Source: Flavobacteriales bacterium UBA5422
GTDB lineage: Bacteria > Bacteroidota > Bacteroidia > Flavobacteriales_D > Crocinitomicaceae
DNA: 64,000 bases
Direction of reading: 5' to 3'
NCBI GenBank assembly: GCA_002409405.1
Contig: DHNG01000030.1
Location: 49,384 to 113,383, forward strand
The position numbers and the translations under genes were made by a program. Below the pieces are notes generated by a model. It was not told where the DNA came from. It made no database searches and saw nothing but the letters and a program-made list of their open reading frames with translations. Positions 11,443 through 19,958 of the stretch are shown here, piece by piece (positions within the stretch are counted from its first letter, which is position 1; the number at the start of each line of letters is the position of its first letter).

Positions 11443-12021
11443 ATGGAACACATCCCTGTTGAACTAATTGATTTACTGGAATCTGTATCATTTGATGCAT
11501 TGTCCCCGGAACAACGTAAGCTTGTTTTGAAATGGATGACTGAAGAAGAATACCATACACATCAGAAAATCATCCGAAGCGTATCTGAATTGGACTATCT
11601 GGTTCCGGAAGCAGCTCCATTAGCGATTACTAATTTCCGTCAACCATTCTGGAAAAGACCGGTTCCCTTATGGCAGGCCGTCAGCAGTATTGCAGCAGTA
11701 CTATTACTCTTCTTTTTTCTGCCCCGACAACCTGAGTCAGTCACTACTGTTTCTCAAGCATCACCAGTTGTACAAATTGTTCATGATACCGTTGTAAAGC
11801 AACTTCCTCCGGATACTATTTTTACTGTTGCCACACGTTGGATCATCGATACTGTCTATAGTAGTTCTACGTTGGTTCAGGAACTACCGCAACGAATTCT
11901 GGAGGCTCCTAACAACCTGTACATTCCGTTGAAGGATGCCCTTGCCGGAGTTTCAAGCATGTCATTAAAGGAGGAAAAAAACAGGATTTCAATTCCAGAA
12001 GCTATCCGGGTTCAATTCTAG
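11443..12021 (+). CDS. putative membrane-bound anti-sigma factor
   Basis: The ATG at 11443 follows the sigma factor stop by two bases; a TTG two codons earlier is possible but less likely. The product has 192 residues: an acidic helical N-terminal domain (1-60, with SPEQRKLVLKWMTEEEY), a transmembrane helix at about 74-93 (VPLWQAVSSIAAVLLLFFFL) and a C-terminal periplasmic part of about 95 residues. Position, coupling and topology are those of anti-sigma factors, although no zinc-binding HxxxCxxC motif is present. The assignment therefore rests on context rather than sequence motif. Confidence 0.65.
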   Translation: MEHIPVELIDLLESVSFDALSPEQRKLVLKWMTEEEYHTHQKIIRSVSELDYLVPEAAPLAITNFRQPFWKRPVPLWQAVSSIAAVLLLFFFLPRQPESVTTVSQASPVVQIVHDTVVKQLPPDTIFTVATRWIIDTVYSSSTLVQELPQRILEAPNNLYIPLKDALAGVSSMSLKEEKNRISIPEAIRVQF

Positions 12022-12160
12022 TTCTGTGTTTTTCAACTTACCGGTTATTTTTTCAATTTGAAAAACAAAAAATAATCTAACAAATTGATTTAAAGATAAT
12101 TGATTTTAGGGGTTGATTTTTGTATCTACTCTATTGGTTTATTAAATTAATGGAAATAGT

Positions 12161-12688
12161 ATGAAAGCAATTGTTCGTATAGCAATCGGAAGCGCGATTG
12201 TAATCACAGGGTTGATGGGGTGTAAAAAAGAAGAGGGAGGAACATCCCGATTAACTGTTAAGATGATAGATGCACCCGGAGATTTCCAGCAAGTGAATGT
12301 AGAGGTATTACAGGTAAAAGTTCATCACGAAGTGGGTGGATGGATAGACCTTCCGACCAATGCAGGTGTGTATGATTTACTTACACTGCAACATGACGTT
12401 TCTGCCACATTGGTCAACGGAGGAGATCTTCCTGCAGGAAAAATCAATCAGCTACGTTTGGTATTGGGTGGGAATAATACAGTAATGGTGGACAGTATTA
12501 TCCATCCGTTGGCGACACCTTCCGCTCAGATGTCAGGATTGAAAATCAATTTGAACCACACATTTTCTCCCAATCATCTATACCAACTGGTTGTTGATTT
12601 TGAGGCCGGAAACAGTATCGTGGAACAAGGTAACGGATCTTATTCCTTAAAACCTGTCATCAAAGTTGAATCAATTATTCCGTTGTAA
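12161..12688 (+). CDS. DUF4382-domain lipoprotein
   Basis: The 175-residue product has a lipoprotein signal peptide with lipobox LMGC (Cys21). The mature part matches DUF4382: TSRLTVKMIDAPGDFQQVNV near the start, a GWIDL segment, then LPAGKINQLRLVLGGNN and a C-terminal VVDFEAGNSIVEQGNGSY. Such proteins are beta-sandwich lipoproteins of Bacteroidota with unknown role. It lies 139 bp after the anti-sigma gene and may belong to the sigma regulon, which is inference. Its stop codon directly abuts the stop codon of the convergent fbp gene. Confidence 0.85.
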   Translation: MKAIVRIAIGSAIVITGLMGCKKEEGGTSRLTVKMIDAPGDFQQVNVEVLQVKVHHEVGGWIDLPTNAGVYDLLTLQHDVSATLVNGGDLPAGKINQLRLVLGGNNTVMVDSIIHPLATPSAQMSGLKINLNHTFSPNHLYQLVVDFEAGNSIVEQGNGSYSLKPVIKVESIIPL

Positions 12689-13696
12689 TTATTCCTTTTC
12701 CATCAGGCTCAACGCTTTTTCCACCATCAGTTTTGAACCGACGAAGTAAGGAACACGCTGGTGTAATTTCTCCGGCTGAATGGATAAGATACGTTCGAAA
12801 CCAGTTGAGGCAATTCCGCCGGATTGTTCTGCAATAAATGCCAACGGATTGCATTCGTACATCAAGCGCAGTTTCCCGCTGGGATCATTGGTCGTTGCCG
12901 GGTAAATGTATATTCCTCCTTTGATCAGGTTTCTGTGGAAATCAGCAACTAACGACCCGATATAGCGACCGGAATACGGTTTTCCTGTTTGATTCTCATC
13001 GCTCTGGCAGTACTCCACATATTTCTTGATTCCGGGATTACAAATGTGAATATTCCCTTCATTCATGGCATAGATTCGTCCTATTTCCGGCATTTTCATG
13101 TTCGGATGCGACAGGCAAAATTCACCAATGGAAGGATCCAATGTAAATCCGTTGACGCCTCTACCTGTTGTATAAACCAACATGGTGGAAGAACCATACA
13201 AGACATATCCTGCTGCTACTTGTTCATGTCCCGGTTGTAAAAAATCTTCTTCTACAGCCACTGTCCCCACTTCAGATTTCCGTCTGTAGATGGAAAAAAT
13301 TGTTCCGATAGAAACGTTGACATCAATATTAGAAGAGCCGTCCAACGGATCAAATAACACTACATATTTCCCGTTTCTTCCTTTTTCGTCATCGAAAATA
13401 ACACAGTCATCATTTTCTTCAGAGGCAATTCCACAGACTTCCGCTCCGTTTTTGAATACGTGGATGAACTGCTCATCTGCCACAACATCTAATTTCTGTT
13501 GCTCTTCACCCTGCACATTTGTATTTCCCTGAGCACCCAGAATGTGATCAACCAGACCTGCTTTACGCACATCGCGGCTAACAACTTTGGAAGCAAATAC
13601 GATATCGTACAATAAGCGGGATAATTCACCTGAAGCAAATGGAAAATCTGCCTGTTTTTCCATGATGAATTCCTGAAGCGTTACAACTTTAGACAT
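12689..13696 (-). CDS. fbp: fructose-1,6-bisphosphatase, class I
   Basis: The enzyme hydrolyses fructose-1,6-bisphosphate to fructose-6-phosphate in gluconeogenesis. The 335-residue product has the class I signature: metal-binding [19 protein letters not shown], upstream EEND acid cluster, [14 protein letters not shown], and the substrate-binding region [16 protein letters not shown] followed by [14 protein letters not shown]. The start was set at 13696 ([10 protein letters not shown]), six codons inside the longest frame, because a TATCTTTG promoter box lies at 13712-13719. It ends back to back with the DUF4382 gene. Confidence 0.97.
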   Translation of the reverse strand: MSKVVTLQEFIMEKQADFPFASGELSRLLYDIVFASKVVSRDVRKAGLVDHILGAQGNTNVQGEEQQKLDVVADEQFIHVFKNGAEVCGIASEENDDCVIFDDEKGRNGKYVVLFDPLDGSSNIDVNVSIGTIFSIYRRKSEVGTVAVEEDFLQPGHEQVAAGYVLYGSSTMLVYTTGRGVNGFTLDPSIGEFCLSHPNMKMPEIGRIYAMNEGNIHICNPGIKKYVEYCQSDENQTGKPYSGRYIGSLVADFHRNLIKGGIYIYPATTNDPSGKLRLMYECNPLAFIAEQSGGIASTGFERILSIQPEKLHQRVPYFVGSKLMVEKALSLMEKE

Positions 13697-13711
13697 AAGA
13701 AAATTTTTTTG

Positions 13712-13719
13712 CAAAGATA
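13712..13719 (-). promoter_or_regulatory. -7 promoter box (TATCTTTG) of fbp
   Basis: The minus strand reads TATCTTTG, 15 bp before the fbp ATG, predicting a very short leader. The -33 region is not consensus. Confidence 0.5.
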
Positions 13720-13768
13720 GGTTTAAATCGGGAAGATTGAAAGATTGTGTCTCATGAATCCTGAATTA

Positions 13769-14939
13769 TCAGAATGCCTCACCATTAAAGACATAGAAGT
13801 TGAGTCCTTCCTTTGTAAAACCAAAATCAAGGCGGATATAGATGTCTTTTTTAGGAAAGACCAGAAACCGGAATCCTATTCCGCAAGCAACTCTCAGTCG
13901 CTTGATTTGAAAGCTATTGAGATCCGGAGCAACCGTACCGGCAGAAACAAAGGCAACTGCTCCAAACCGCTTGCTGAACGGAAATGGTAACATCCGGTAT
14001 TCCAGCTGTGCTGCAATCAGGTTTTTATCCCGGTAACGCCCAAGGTAGTATCCCCGCATCAACCGGTCTCCTCCCAATAATGCCAGTTGATTGAACGGAA
14101 CATCTCCATGCATGAATTGCCCTTTGACCTGCCATGCTATAACACTGCTTTTCCCAACCGGATGGTAGGAACGTACATCGAGATTAACTCCTCCAAATCC
14201 GTATTCACTGGCAAATCCTTTCACGGTTGTCAGGTAGGCAATTTCACCAAACAGTCCTTTTTCGTACATTGAGTACATTGTGCCTGCTGTCATACACAAA
14301 TCCCAGTCCGAAGCCCAGATTTTGGGTTCCGTCGGCTCCCAATGGTATTTCGTGCAGGTTTCCGTCAGCCGGTTGTTTAAAGGTAACATTGGACAGTAAC
14401 TGGTAATCTACTTCCGGTCCAAAAAAGAAGTTCTTATGAATTTTCCGTAACACCCGCTGCTTAAGTAAAAGCTGGAAAGCATCTACATAGGCAGGATCTT
14501 TTCCGGAGGTAACAGGGCCTATTCCGTAATACGAAAGCGGAAAACGCTGAATTTTTGTTTCCCCCAGGAAAAACCAGTTATCCTCATTTCCGTAAATGGC
14601 ATTCTCAAAGATGATTCCGTATTGTCCTTTAATGGTAAAAAATGGAAACGCCTGTAATTCACTCAGTCGGTTGCGTGGATCTTTTTTTGCATAAAATAAT
14701 CTCAGAAGGGATGCTCCAATCTGCAACCCGGTTTCCGGAGAGGAGGCAAAAGTGGGATAGACAATAAATGTGGCTTTGTGGGATTCCGATGTGTCATTGA
14801 TAATAGAATTTGCATAGCGCCAGATTTTTGTATCTCTGAATTTTTTTTGCGCATTTGCTTCTTGTATTCCAATACCAAAAATCAGAAAAATGAGTGTGAT
14901 TATTTTAACTGCCTGCACCTTATCTTTTCGGAAGATCAT
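13769..14939 (-). pseudogene. Omp85/BamA-like outer-membrane beta-barrel protein, broken by a +1 frameshift
   Basis: Two overlapping frames make one protein. The first (from the ATG at 14939) has a signal peptide (VKIITLIFLIFGIGIQEANA) and beta strands such as TFIVYPTFASSPETGLQIGA, ending after NVLNVRKR at 14244. The second continues KGLFGEIAYLTTVKGF and finishes with the barrel end LDFGFTKEGLNFYVFNGEAF. Removing one A from the A5 run at 14258-14262 (minus strand) restores NVLNVRKGLFGEIA, the normal surface-antigen (D15) sequence. Both halves are otherwise intact, so the lesion is recent, a sequencing or assembly error, or phase variation. The restored length is about 390 residues; there is no room for POTRA domains. 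Confidence 0.8.
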
Positions 14940-14987
14940 CTGTTTGGTAAAAGAACATTGCAGCGACAAAATTGTATGGATTTGTTG

Positions 14988-15494
14988 TTAAAATAAATAG
15001 GTAATCAATTCATAGATCCATGCAAGGATTGCAAATAAGACATAAAAAATCAGAAAAACAACCACACAGAAAATGACCAGGATGGTAATAATGATGCCGA
15101 TCCCCGATCCGTTGTTTGTTCCTTCAAAATAATGTGATTTGAGTAATTCAATGTTTTTCGTATTTGCTTTGAAAAAGAAATCTCCAATTTTCCCAAGTAG
15201 CGGAATTGCCCCGATAATGGCATCCAGAAAAGCATTCAGCAACATTTTTATCACCACTTTTGGACTTACACCATTTCTGGCCATAATGACAATCAGGGAA
15301 ACGGAAATTACAAACCCGATCACATCTCCCAAAAAAGGAATCAGATTGATGATCGGATCCAATCCAAAACGAAATCCCAGTCCGGGAATCCGGAATTTTT
15401 CATCCAACCAGTACGATACGTTTTCAACGAATTCAAAATCTCGCCTGATTTGTTCATGGCGCTCTTTGTATTTGTTGTAGTGTTCTTTTTCCAT
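14988..15494 (-). CDS. DUF4112 membrane protein
   Basis: The 168-residue protein matches DUF4112: an N-terminal helix ending WLDEKF, the family core RIPGLGFRFGLDPIINLIPF followed by GDVIGFVISVSLIVIMARNG, then LLNAFLDAIIGAIPLLGKIGDFFFKANTKN. A further hydrophobic segment lies at the C terminus (IGIIITILVIFCVVVFLIFY). Three to four membrane helices are predicted. The molecular role is not known. It sits in a minus-strand run between the broken Omp85-like gene and a small secreted protein. Confidence 0.9.
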   Translation of the reverse strand: MEKEHYNKYKERHEQIRRDFEFVENVSYWLDEKFRIPGLGFRFGLDPIINLIPFLGDVIGFVISVSLIVIMARNGVSPKVVIKMLLNAFLDAIIGAIPLLGKIGDFFFKANTKNIELLKSHYFEGTNNGSGIGIIITILVIFCVVVFLIFYVLFAILAWIYELITYLF

Positions 15495-15521
15495 TTACTG
15501 GTACTTGCAGTAAACTTGTTT

Positions 15522-15989
15522 CTACCGCACAATAATAATTGTCGTTGAACGATTTTTTTCTTCTGAGAATTTCATTCCGTGAATCGCAACAAACTGTCGA
15601 ACGGCATTTGCATCCAGTTTATTCTCATTGACAAGGTTGTAATCCAGAATATATTTCGCCAATTGTTTTTTAAATCCGTTGACCGGAATCTCACATTTAT
15701 CCAGGTTTTCATTCAGAAATGTGACATCAAAATAAGCAACTCTTCCTTTTGAATTAGAGGAAGAAATATACTTGGAATCATAGTAATCTACTACTTGAAA
15801 CACTGCCATTCGTTGACCGTTCAAATCTTTCAGAATTTGCGTGTTTCCCATGTTCTGTCCTTCAAGGATAAAGACCGAAGTTCCATCGACAGATACAACT
15901 TCGGTTTTTTTATCAACTTCAATCTTTTCTTTTTGAGCTATCAACAGCCCCGATCCAAACAGAAATACAACCATTAACAGTGTTCTCAT
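15522..15989 (-). CDS. secreted protein of unknown function
   Basis: The 155-residue product begins with a signal peptide (MRTLLMVVFLFGSGLLIA, cleavage near QK). The mature part is beta-rich with a conserved-looking FQVVDYYDSKYIS segment and ends with FSEEKNRSTTIIIVR. I recognise no family. It starts 10 bp after the ettA stop, so it is probably in the same transcript as ettA and the DUF4112 gene downstream. Confidence 0.7.
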   Translation of the reverse strand: MRTLLMVVFLFGSGLLIAQKEKIEVDKKTEVVSVDGTSVFILEGQNMGNTQILKDLNGQRMAVFQVVDYYDSKYISSSNSKGRVAYFDVTFLNENLDKCEIPVNGFKKQLAKYILDYNLVNENKLDANAVRQFVAIHGMKFSEEKNRSTTIIIVR

Positions 15990-15999
15990 TCAGACAGAA

Positions 16000-17685
16000 T
16001 TATTTGATTAGTTTTCTATACTTCACGCGTTTCGGTCCTGTATCTCCCAATCGTTTCTTGCGGTTTTCTTCATATTCTGAATAGGATCCTTCAAACCAAT
16101 ATACCTGAGAATCTCCCTCAAATGCAAGGATGTGTGTACAAATTCTATCCAGGAACCAACGGTCGTGGGAGATAACAACGGCACAACCCGCAAAGTTCTC
16201 AATTCCCTCTTCCAGCGCCCGCAGTGTGTTTACATCAATGTCATTTGTCGGCTCATCGAGCAACAAAACGTTGGCTTCTGTTTTCAATGTCATTGCCAGG
16301 TGTAACCGGTTTCTTTCTCCTCCGGAAAGTATCCCAACTTTTTTATTCTGATCCGAACCGTTGAAGTTGAATTTCGAAAGATATGCACGGGAGTTCACTT
16401 TTTGAGAACCGATTTCGACATATTCCAATCCGTTTGAAACCACTTCAAAGACTGTTTTATCCGGGTGAATGTCTTTGTGTGTCTGATCCACATAACCGAT
16501 TTTGACTGTTTCACCAACTTCGAAATTTCCGCCGTCCGGCATCAATTCTCCCATAATCATTTTGAAAATGGTTGTTTTACCGGCACCATTCGGTCCGATG
16601 ATTCCTACGATTCCCGCAGGTGGCAACTTGAAGTTCAGATCGTCATACAGTAATTTATCTCCAAATGCTTTTGCTACATTGACTGCATCAATGACATTGG
16701 ATCCAAGTCGTGGTCCGTTCGGAATCGGAATTTCCAATTTCGCTTCTTTGTCTTTTGCATCTTCTGCGAGCATTTTATCATAATTGGCTATTCTGGCCTT
16801 GTTTTTTGCGTGTCGTCCTTTCGGATTCATACGCACCCATTCCAACTCGCGGGCAAGTACTTTCTGACGCTTGGATTCTGTTTTCTCTTCCTCTGACAGA
16901 CGCTTTCCTTTTTGCTCCAACCAGGAAGTATAGTTTCCTTTCCACGGAATACCTTCTCCCCTGTCCAATTCCAAAATCCATCCTGCTACATTATCCAGGA
17001 AGTAACGGTCGTGGGTAACGGCAATAACTGTTCCTTTGTATTGTTGTAAGTGTTGTTCCAACCACTCGATTGATTCTGCATCCAAGTGGTTTGTCGGCTC
17101 ATCGAGCAATAAGATGTCAGGATTTTGCAACAACAGTCGGCACAAAGCAACACGACGTTTTTCCCCTCCGGAAAGCGACTCAATCAACTGATCATCGGGT
17201 GGGCAACGAAGTGCATCCATCGCACGTTCCAGTTTTGTATCTAATTCCCAAGCATCCAGTGCATCAATTTTATCCTGAACAACAGCCTGGCGAGCAATCA
17301 ACTTATCCATTTTATCCGGATCATTCAGAATTTCTTCATCCATGAATGAGTTGTTGATTTCTTCGTATTCTTTCAATACATCCACTGTTTCCTGTGCACC
17401 TTCCATTGCAATTTCCTTCACCGTTTTCTTTGGATCCAACTCCGGTTCCTGTGGTAAGTATCCTACGGTGTATCCCGGAGAAAAAACTACATCACCCTGG
17501 TACGACTGATCCAATCCTGCAATAATTTTCATCACAGTTGATTTTCCGGATCCATTCAAACCAATGATTCCGATTTTCGCTCCATAGAAGAATGAGAGGT
17601 AAATATCTTTTATAATTTGTTTTCCCTGGGGAGTCTGTTTTGAAACCCCCACCATTGAGAATATGATTTTTTTATCGTCTGACAT
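16000..17685 (-). CDS. ettA: ABC-F ATPase EttA (energy-dependent translational throttle)
   Basis: EttA binds the ribosomal E site and couples translation to the ATP/ADP ratio. The start MSDDKKIIFS at 17685 gives 561 residues, close to the usual 555. Two ABC domains are present: Walker A GLNGSGKST with signature LSGGEKRRVALCRLL, and Walker A GPNGAGKTT with LSGGERNRLHLAM. They are joined by the charged ABC-F linker (KRLSEEEKTESKRQKVLARE). No membrane segments occur. A TATCTTTG box lies 17 bp upstream. The gene probably heads a short minus-strand operon. Confidence 0.95.
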   Translation of the reverse strand: MSDDKKIIFSMVGVSKQTPQGKQIIKDIYLSFFYGAKIGIIGLNGSGKSTVMKIIAGLDQSYQGDVVFSPGYTVGYLPQEPELDPKKTVKEIAMEGAQETVDVLKEYEEINNSFMDEEILNDPDKMDKLIARQAVVQDKIDALDAWELDTKLERAMDALRCPPDDQLIESLSGGEKRRVALCRLLLQNPDILLLDEPTNHLDAESIEWLEQHLQQYKGTVIAVTHDRYFLDNVAGWILELDRGEGIPWKGNYTSWLEQKGKRLSEEEKTESKRQKVLARELEWVRMNPKGRHAKNKARIANYDKMLAEDAKDKEAKLEIPIPNGPRLGSNVIDAVNVAKAFGDKLLYDDLNFKLPPAGIVGIIGPNGAGKTTIFKMIMGELMPDGGNFEVGETVKIGYVDQTHKDIHPDKTVFEVVSNGLEYVEIGSQKVNSRAYLSKFNFNGSDQNKKVGILSGGERNRLHLAMTLKTEANVLLLDEPTNDIDVNTLRALEEGIENFAGCAVVISHDRWFLDRICTHILAFEGDSQVYWFEGSYSEYEENRKKRLGDTGPKRVKYRKLIK

Positions 17686-17695
17686 AATTTTTACA

Positions 17696-17710
17696 CTTTG
17701 TACAAAGATA
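17696..17710 (-). promoter_or_regulatory. ettA promoter box overlapping a 12-bp palindrome
   Basis: TATCTTTG on the minus strand (17703-17710) is a perfect -7 box. It runs into the palindrome CTTTGTACAAAG (17696-17707), which covers the expected transcription start. Whether the palindrome is an operator is unknown. Confidence 0.45.
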
Positions 17711-17901
17711 GAAAGAAAGCCCACTTATATGAATAAACGGGCTTTTTCTTTGAATCAATTAAAGGGGTTCTTTTATTCCGATTGTGCATTAGATTCTCTT
17801 CGGATTTTCGGTTTCTCCCCTTTTATATGATAGTTCGGTCTGTTTTAATGTTATAAATATAGAAAAAACCGATCATGACATACAGTAAGTTGTTGAATTT
17901 C

Positions 17902-17937
17902 AAAAAAAAGGACAGTCCATTATTGAACTGTCCTTTC
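17902..17937 (-). terminator. rho-independent terminator of the PA-domain gene at 17963
   Basis: On the minus strand GAAAGGACAGT pairs with ACTGTCCTTTT across a short loop and is followed by an uninterrupted T tract. It lies 26 bp past the stop codon. Confidence 0.9.
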
Positions 17938-17962
17938 ATAGATGGATTGTTAAATCCCTATC

Positions 17963-19825
17963 TTATTTTTTCACTACGTTGAACGCAGATTTAGATCCGT
18001 TATCGTATGCAACATTGATTACATACATTCCACTTTGCAATTCTGCCAGGTCAATTGATGCCTGATTACCCATGAACGTTACTTCACGGTTTACAACTGT
18101 TCTTCCTGAAAGATCTGTAACAGAAATTGTAGCTTTACCGTCTAACGGGATGTTCATTGTAATCACATCGTCTGTCGGGTTCGGGTATGCCTTTCCTTCC
18201 AGGTTCAACAAATTTTCAACGGCAACAGTTGTTGCATCGATTGCACGAATTCCGAACGCAGGTGTTAAATCCGGACCAAATCCAGATCCATACCATGTTA
18301 CTGTTTGTCCTTCAACAACTTTCAATGGATTAATCCATTCTTCCAACAATTGTCTTGTTGCATTGAAATTAATTCCTCTGTCGTAACCGATATTTACATC
18401 TTGTCCAAAATCTGTGATACACGCCAGGTACATTACATTATCCTGTAAAACAACAGGGTTTTCGAACTGAAAATATACTTCTTCTTTCAGTACATCATTT
18501 TCAAATGAATAGTCTACTGTTCCAAGTGGAGAACTTAACGCATAAGCCAATGTTGTATTTGCTGCATTTGCTGCATATACTGCATCTGCATTTGTCCATT
18601 CATACAATTCAGCAAAAATGAATTTCCCTTCCAATGTACTGTTGGCATCAACTGAATCAACAGATACTGTTGCATTAAATCCAAGTACTGCTAAACGTGA
18701 AGCATTTGCATTTCGGAAAGAAGAACAGTAAACAACTTCAGAGTAAGAACCTCCTCCTGTTGGTGCTGCTGGTTTTACCTGAGACATTGTGATTGGTTTC
18801 AATGTTGTCTCATCCAATCTCGCTCGTGAAAGATACGAATCGTTTACAACGAATGTTGCTGTATATGTATTATCGCTTTCAAAGTCATCCGCAACTCCAT
18901 CTAATGAAATGGTATATTCAACTGTATATTTTCCTGCAGGGTATGTTGCCAGAGAAAACTGTGGAAACGCATTTGCTTCTCCAGGGAAAATATCAATACT
19001 GTCTCCCTGGTTCAAACTGATTGTTATGTCTTCATCATAAACAGCTGTTCCGGAAGGGTTTGTAACGGTTGCATTTAGCGTTGCATTTGACTGATTTGAT
19101 CCCCCAAAGTTGTACACTCTCAACCCCAGATCGAAGTTAAATTCCGTTCCACTCTGAGCTAATAATGAGTGAACTCCGTGATAAGGAGGTGTCATGATCA
19201 AATCCTGATTCAAAGAAAGGTCATTTTGGAATGCACCTGTTTTATTACCAATGAACATTACAACAGGTCCGTTTGCCATTTGACTGATCAGGTGGTTACC
19301 GTCTGACATAGAAATTCTGACAACCGGAATGGTTACCAATGGTCCGTTCGGATCTGTATCTGCCGCACTCATAAAGTTGTTTGCCAGATTCGCATCATCG
19401 ATATTATCAACAACGATTACAGCAATTGCTCCTGCATTTTGCGCGTACAATGCTTTATTTACGAACGAACATGTATTTCTTCGTACAACAGCAATTTTTC
19501 CTGCATAAGGACTTCCTGCCGTCGGATTACATCCTTCCTGAGAAAGTGGATTCCCTAAATTCGGATCTGTCCCTGCTGTTCCGTCATTTACCAATACCAA
19601 TGTATCTTCAATATACGTTCCTACAACACTGAAATCCAGTGCCATACCCCAGTTTTCACTGCCCGGAAACTGACCGACTGTATAGGAAGGCCATCCCCCG
19701 TCTGTTTGTACTGCGAAAGTATAGTTCCCTTGCACTGCCGTGGGACTAACTCCTACTACTACAACCTGGCTCGAAGCAAAAAATGCCGTTCCGCCCATTA
19801 ACATTGAAAGTATTATTTTCTTCAT
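17963..19825 (-). CDS. T9SS-exported PA-domain protein, copy 1
   Basis: The 620-residue protein has a signal peptide (MKKIILSMLMGGTAFFASSQ), a protease-associated (PA) domain at about residues 70-200 (AGKIAVVRRNTCSFVNKALY, AQNAGAIAVIVVDN, IPVVRISMSDG), a beta-sandwich middle region, and a type IX sorting domain in the last 75 residues (KAYPNPTDDVITMNIPL to SGMYVINVAYDNG, ending FNVVKK). No protease domain is present, so the PA domain stands alone. Export to the cell surface through the T9SS is inferred. The last 290 residues are nearly the same as in the neighbouring copy at 19959-21776, so the pair arose by tandem duplication. Confidence 0.9.
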   Translation of the reverse strand: MKKIILSMLMGGTAFFASSQVVVVGVSPTAVQGNYTFAVQTDGGWPSYTVGQFPGSENWGMALDFSVVGTYIEDTLVLVNDGTAGTDPNLGNPLSQEGCNPTAGSPYAGKIAVVRRNTCSFVNKALYAQNAGAIAVIVVDNIDDANLANNFMSAADTDPNGPLVTIPVVRISMSDGNHLISQMANGPVVMFIGNKTGAFQNDLSLNQDLIMTPPYHGVHSLLAQSGTEFNFDLGLRVYNFGGSNQSNATLNATVTNPSGTAVYDEDITISLNQGDSIDIFPGEANAFPQFSLATYPAGKYTVEYTISLDGVADDFESDNTYTATFVVNDSYLSRARLDETTLKPITMSQVKPAAPTGGGSYSEVVYCSSFRNANASRLAVLGFNATVSVDSVDANSTLEGKFIFAELYEWTNADAVYAANAANTTLAYALSSPLGTVDYSFENDVLKEEVYFQFENPVVLQDNVMYLACITDFGQDVNIGYDRGINFNATRQLLEEWINPLKVVEGQTVTWYGSGFGPDLTPAFGIRAIDATTVAVENLLNLEGKAYPNPTDDVITMNIPLDGKATISVTDLSGRTVVNREVTFMGNQASIDLAELQSGMYVINVAYDNGSKSAFNVVKK

Positions 19826-19899
19826 AAGTCTATAAATGTGATTTATATAAATTTAACGGAAAGATAAAACTTATTTGCCTATTAAACAAAAATTGGAAT

Positions 19900-19937
19900 A
19901 AAAAAACAGCGGAGACACTGTTGTATCTCCGCTGTTT
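19900..19937 (-). terminator. rho-independent terminator of the second PA-domain gene
   Basis: A 12-bp perfect stem (AAACAGCGGAGA at 19904-19915 with TCTCCGCTGTTT at 19926-19937) is followed on the minus strand by a T tract. It separates the two tandem paralogues into independent transcripts. Confidence 0.9.
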
Positions 19938-19958
19938 AAGTCAGATATAATAGATTTA

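Noticed and set aside
14244..14389. Programmed ribosomal frameshifting in the Omp85-like gene
   Set aside because: An A5 run alone, without a recognisable slippery heptamer, stimulatory structure or conserved example in this family, makes mutation or sequencing error simpler.
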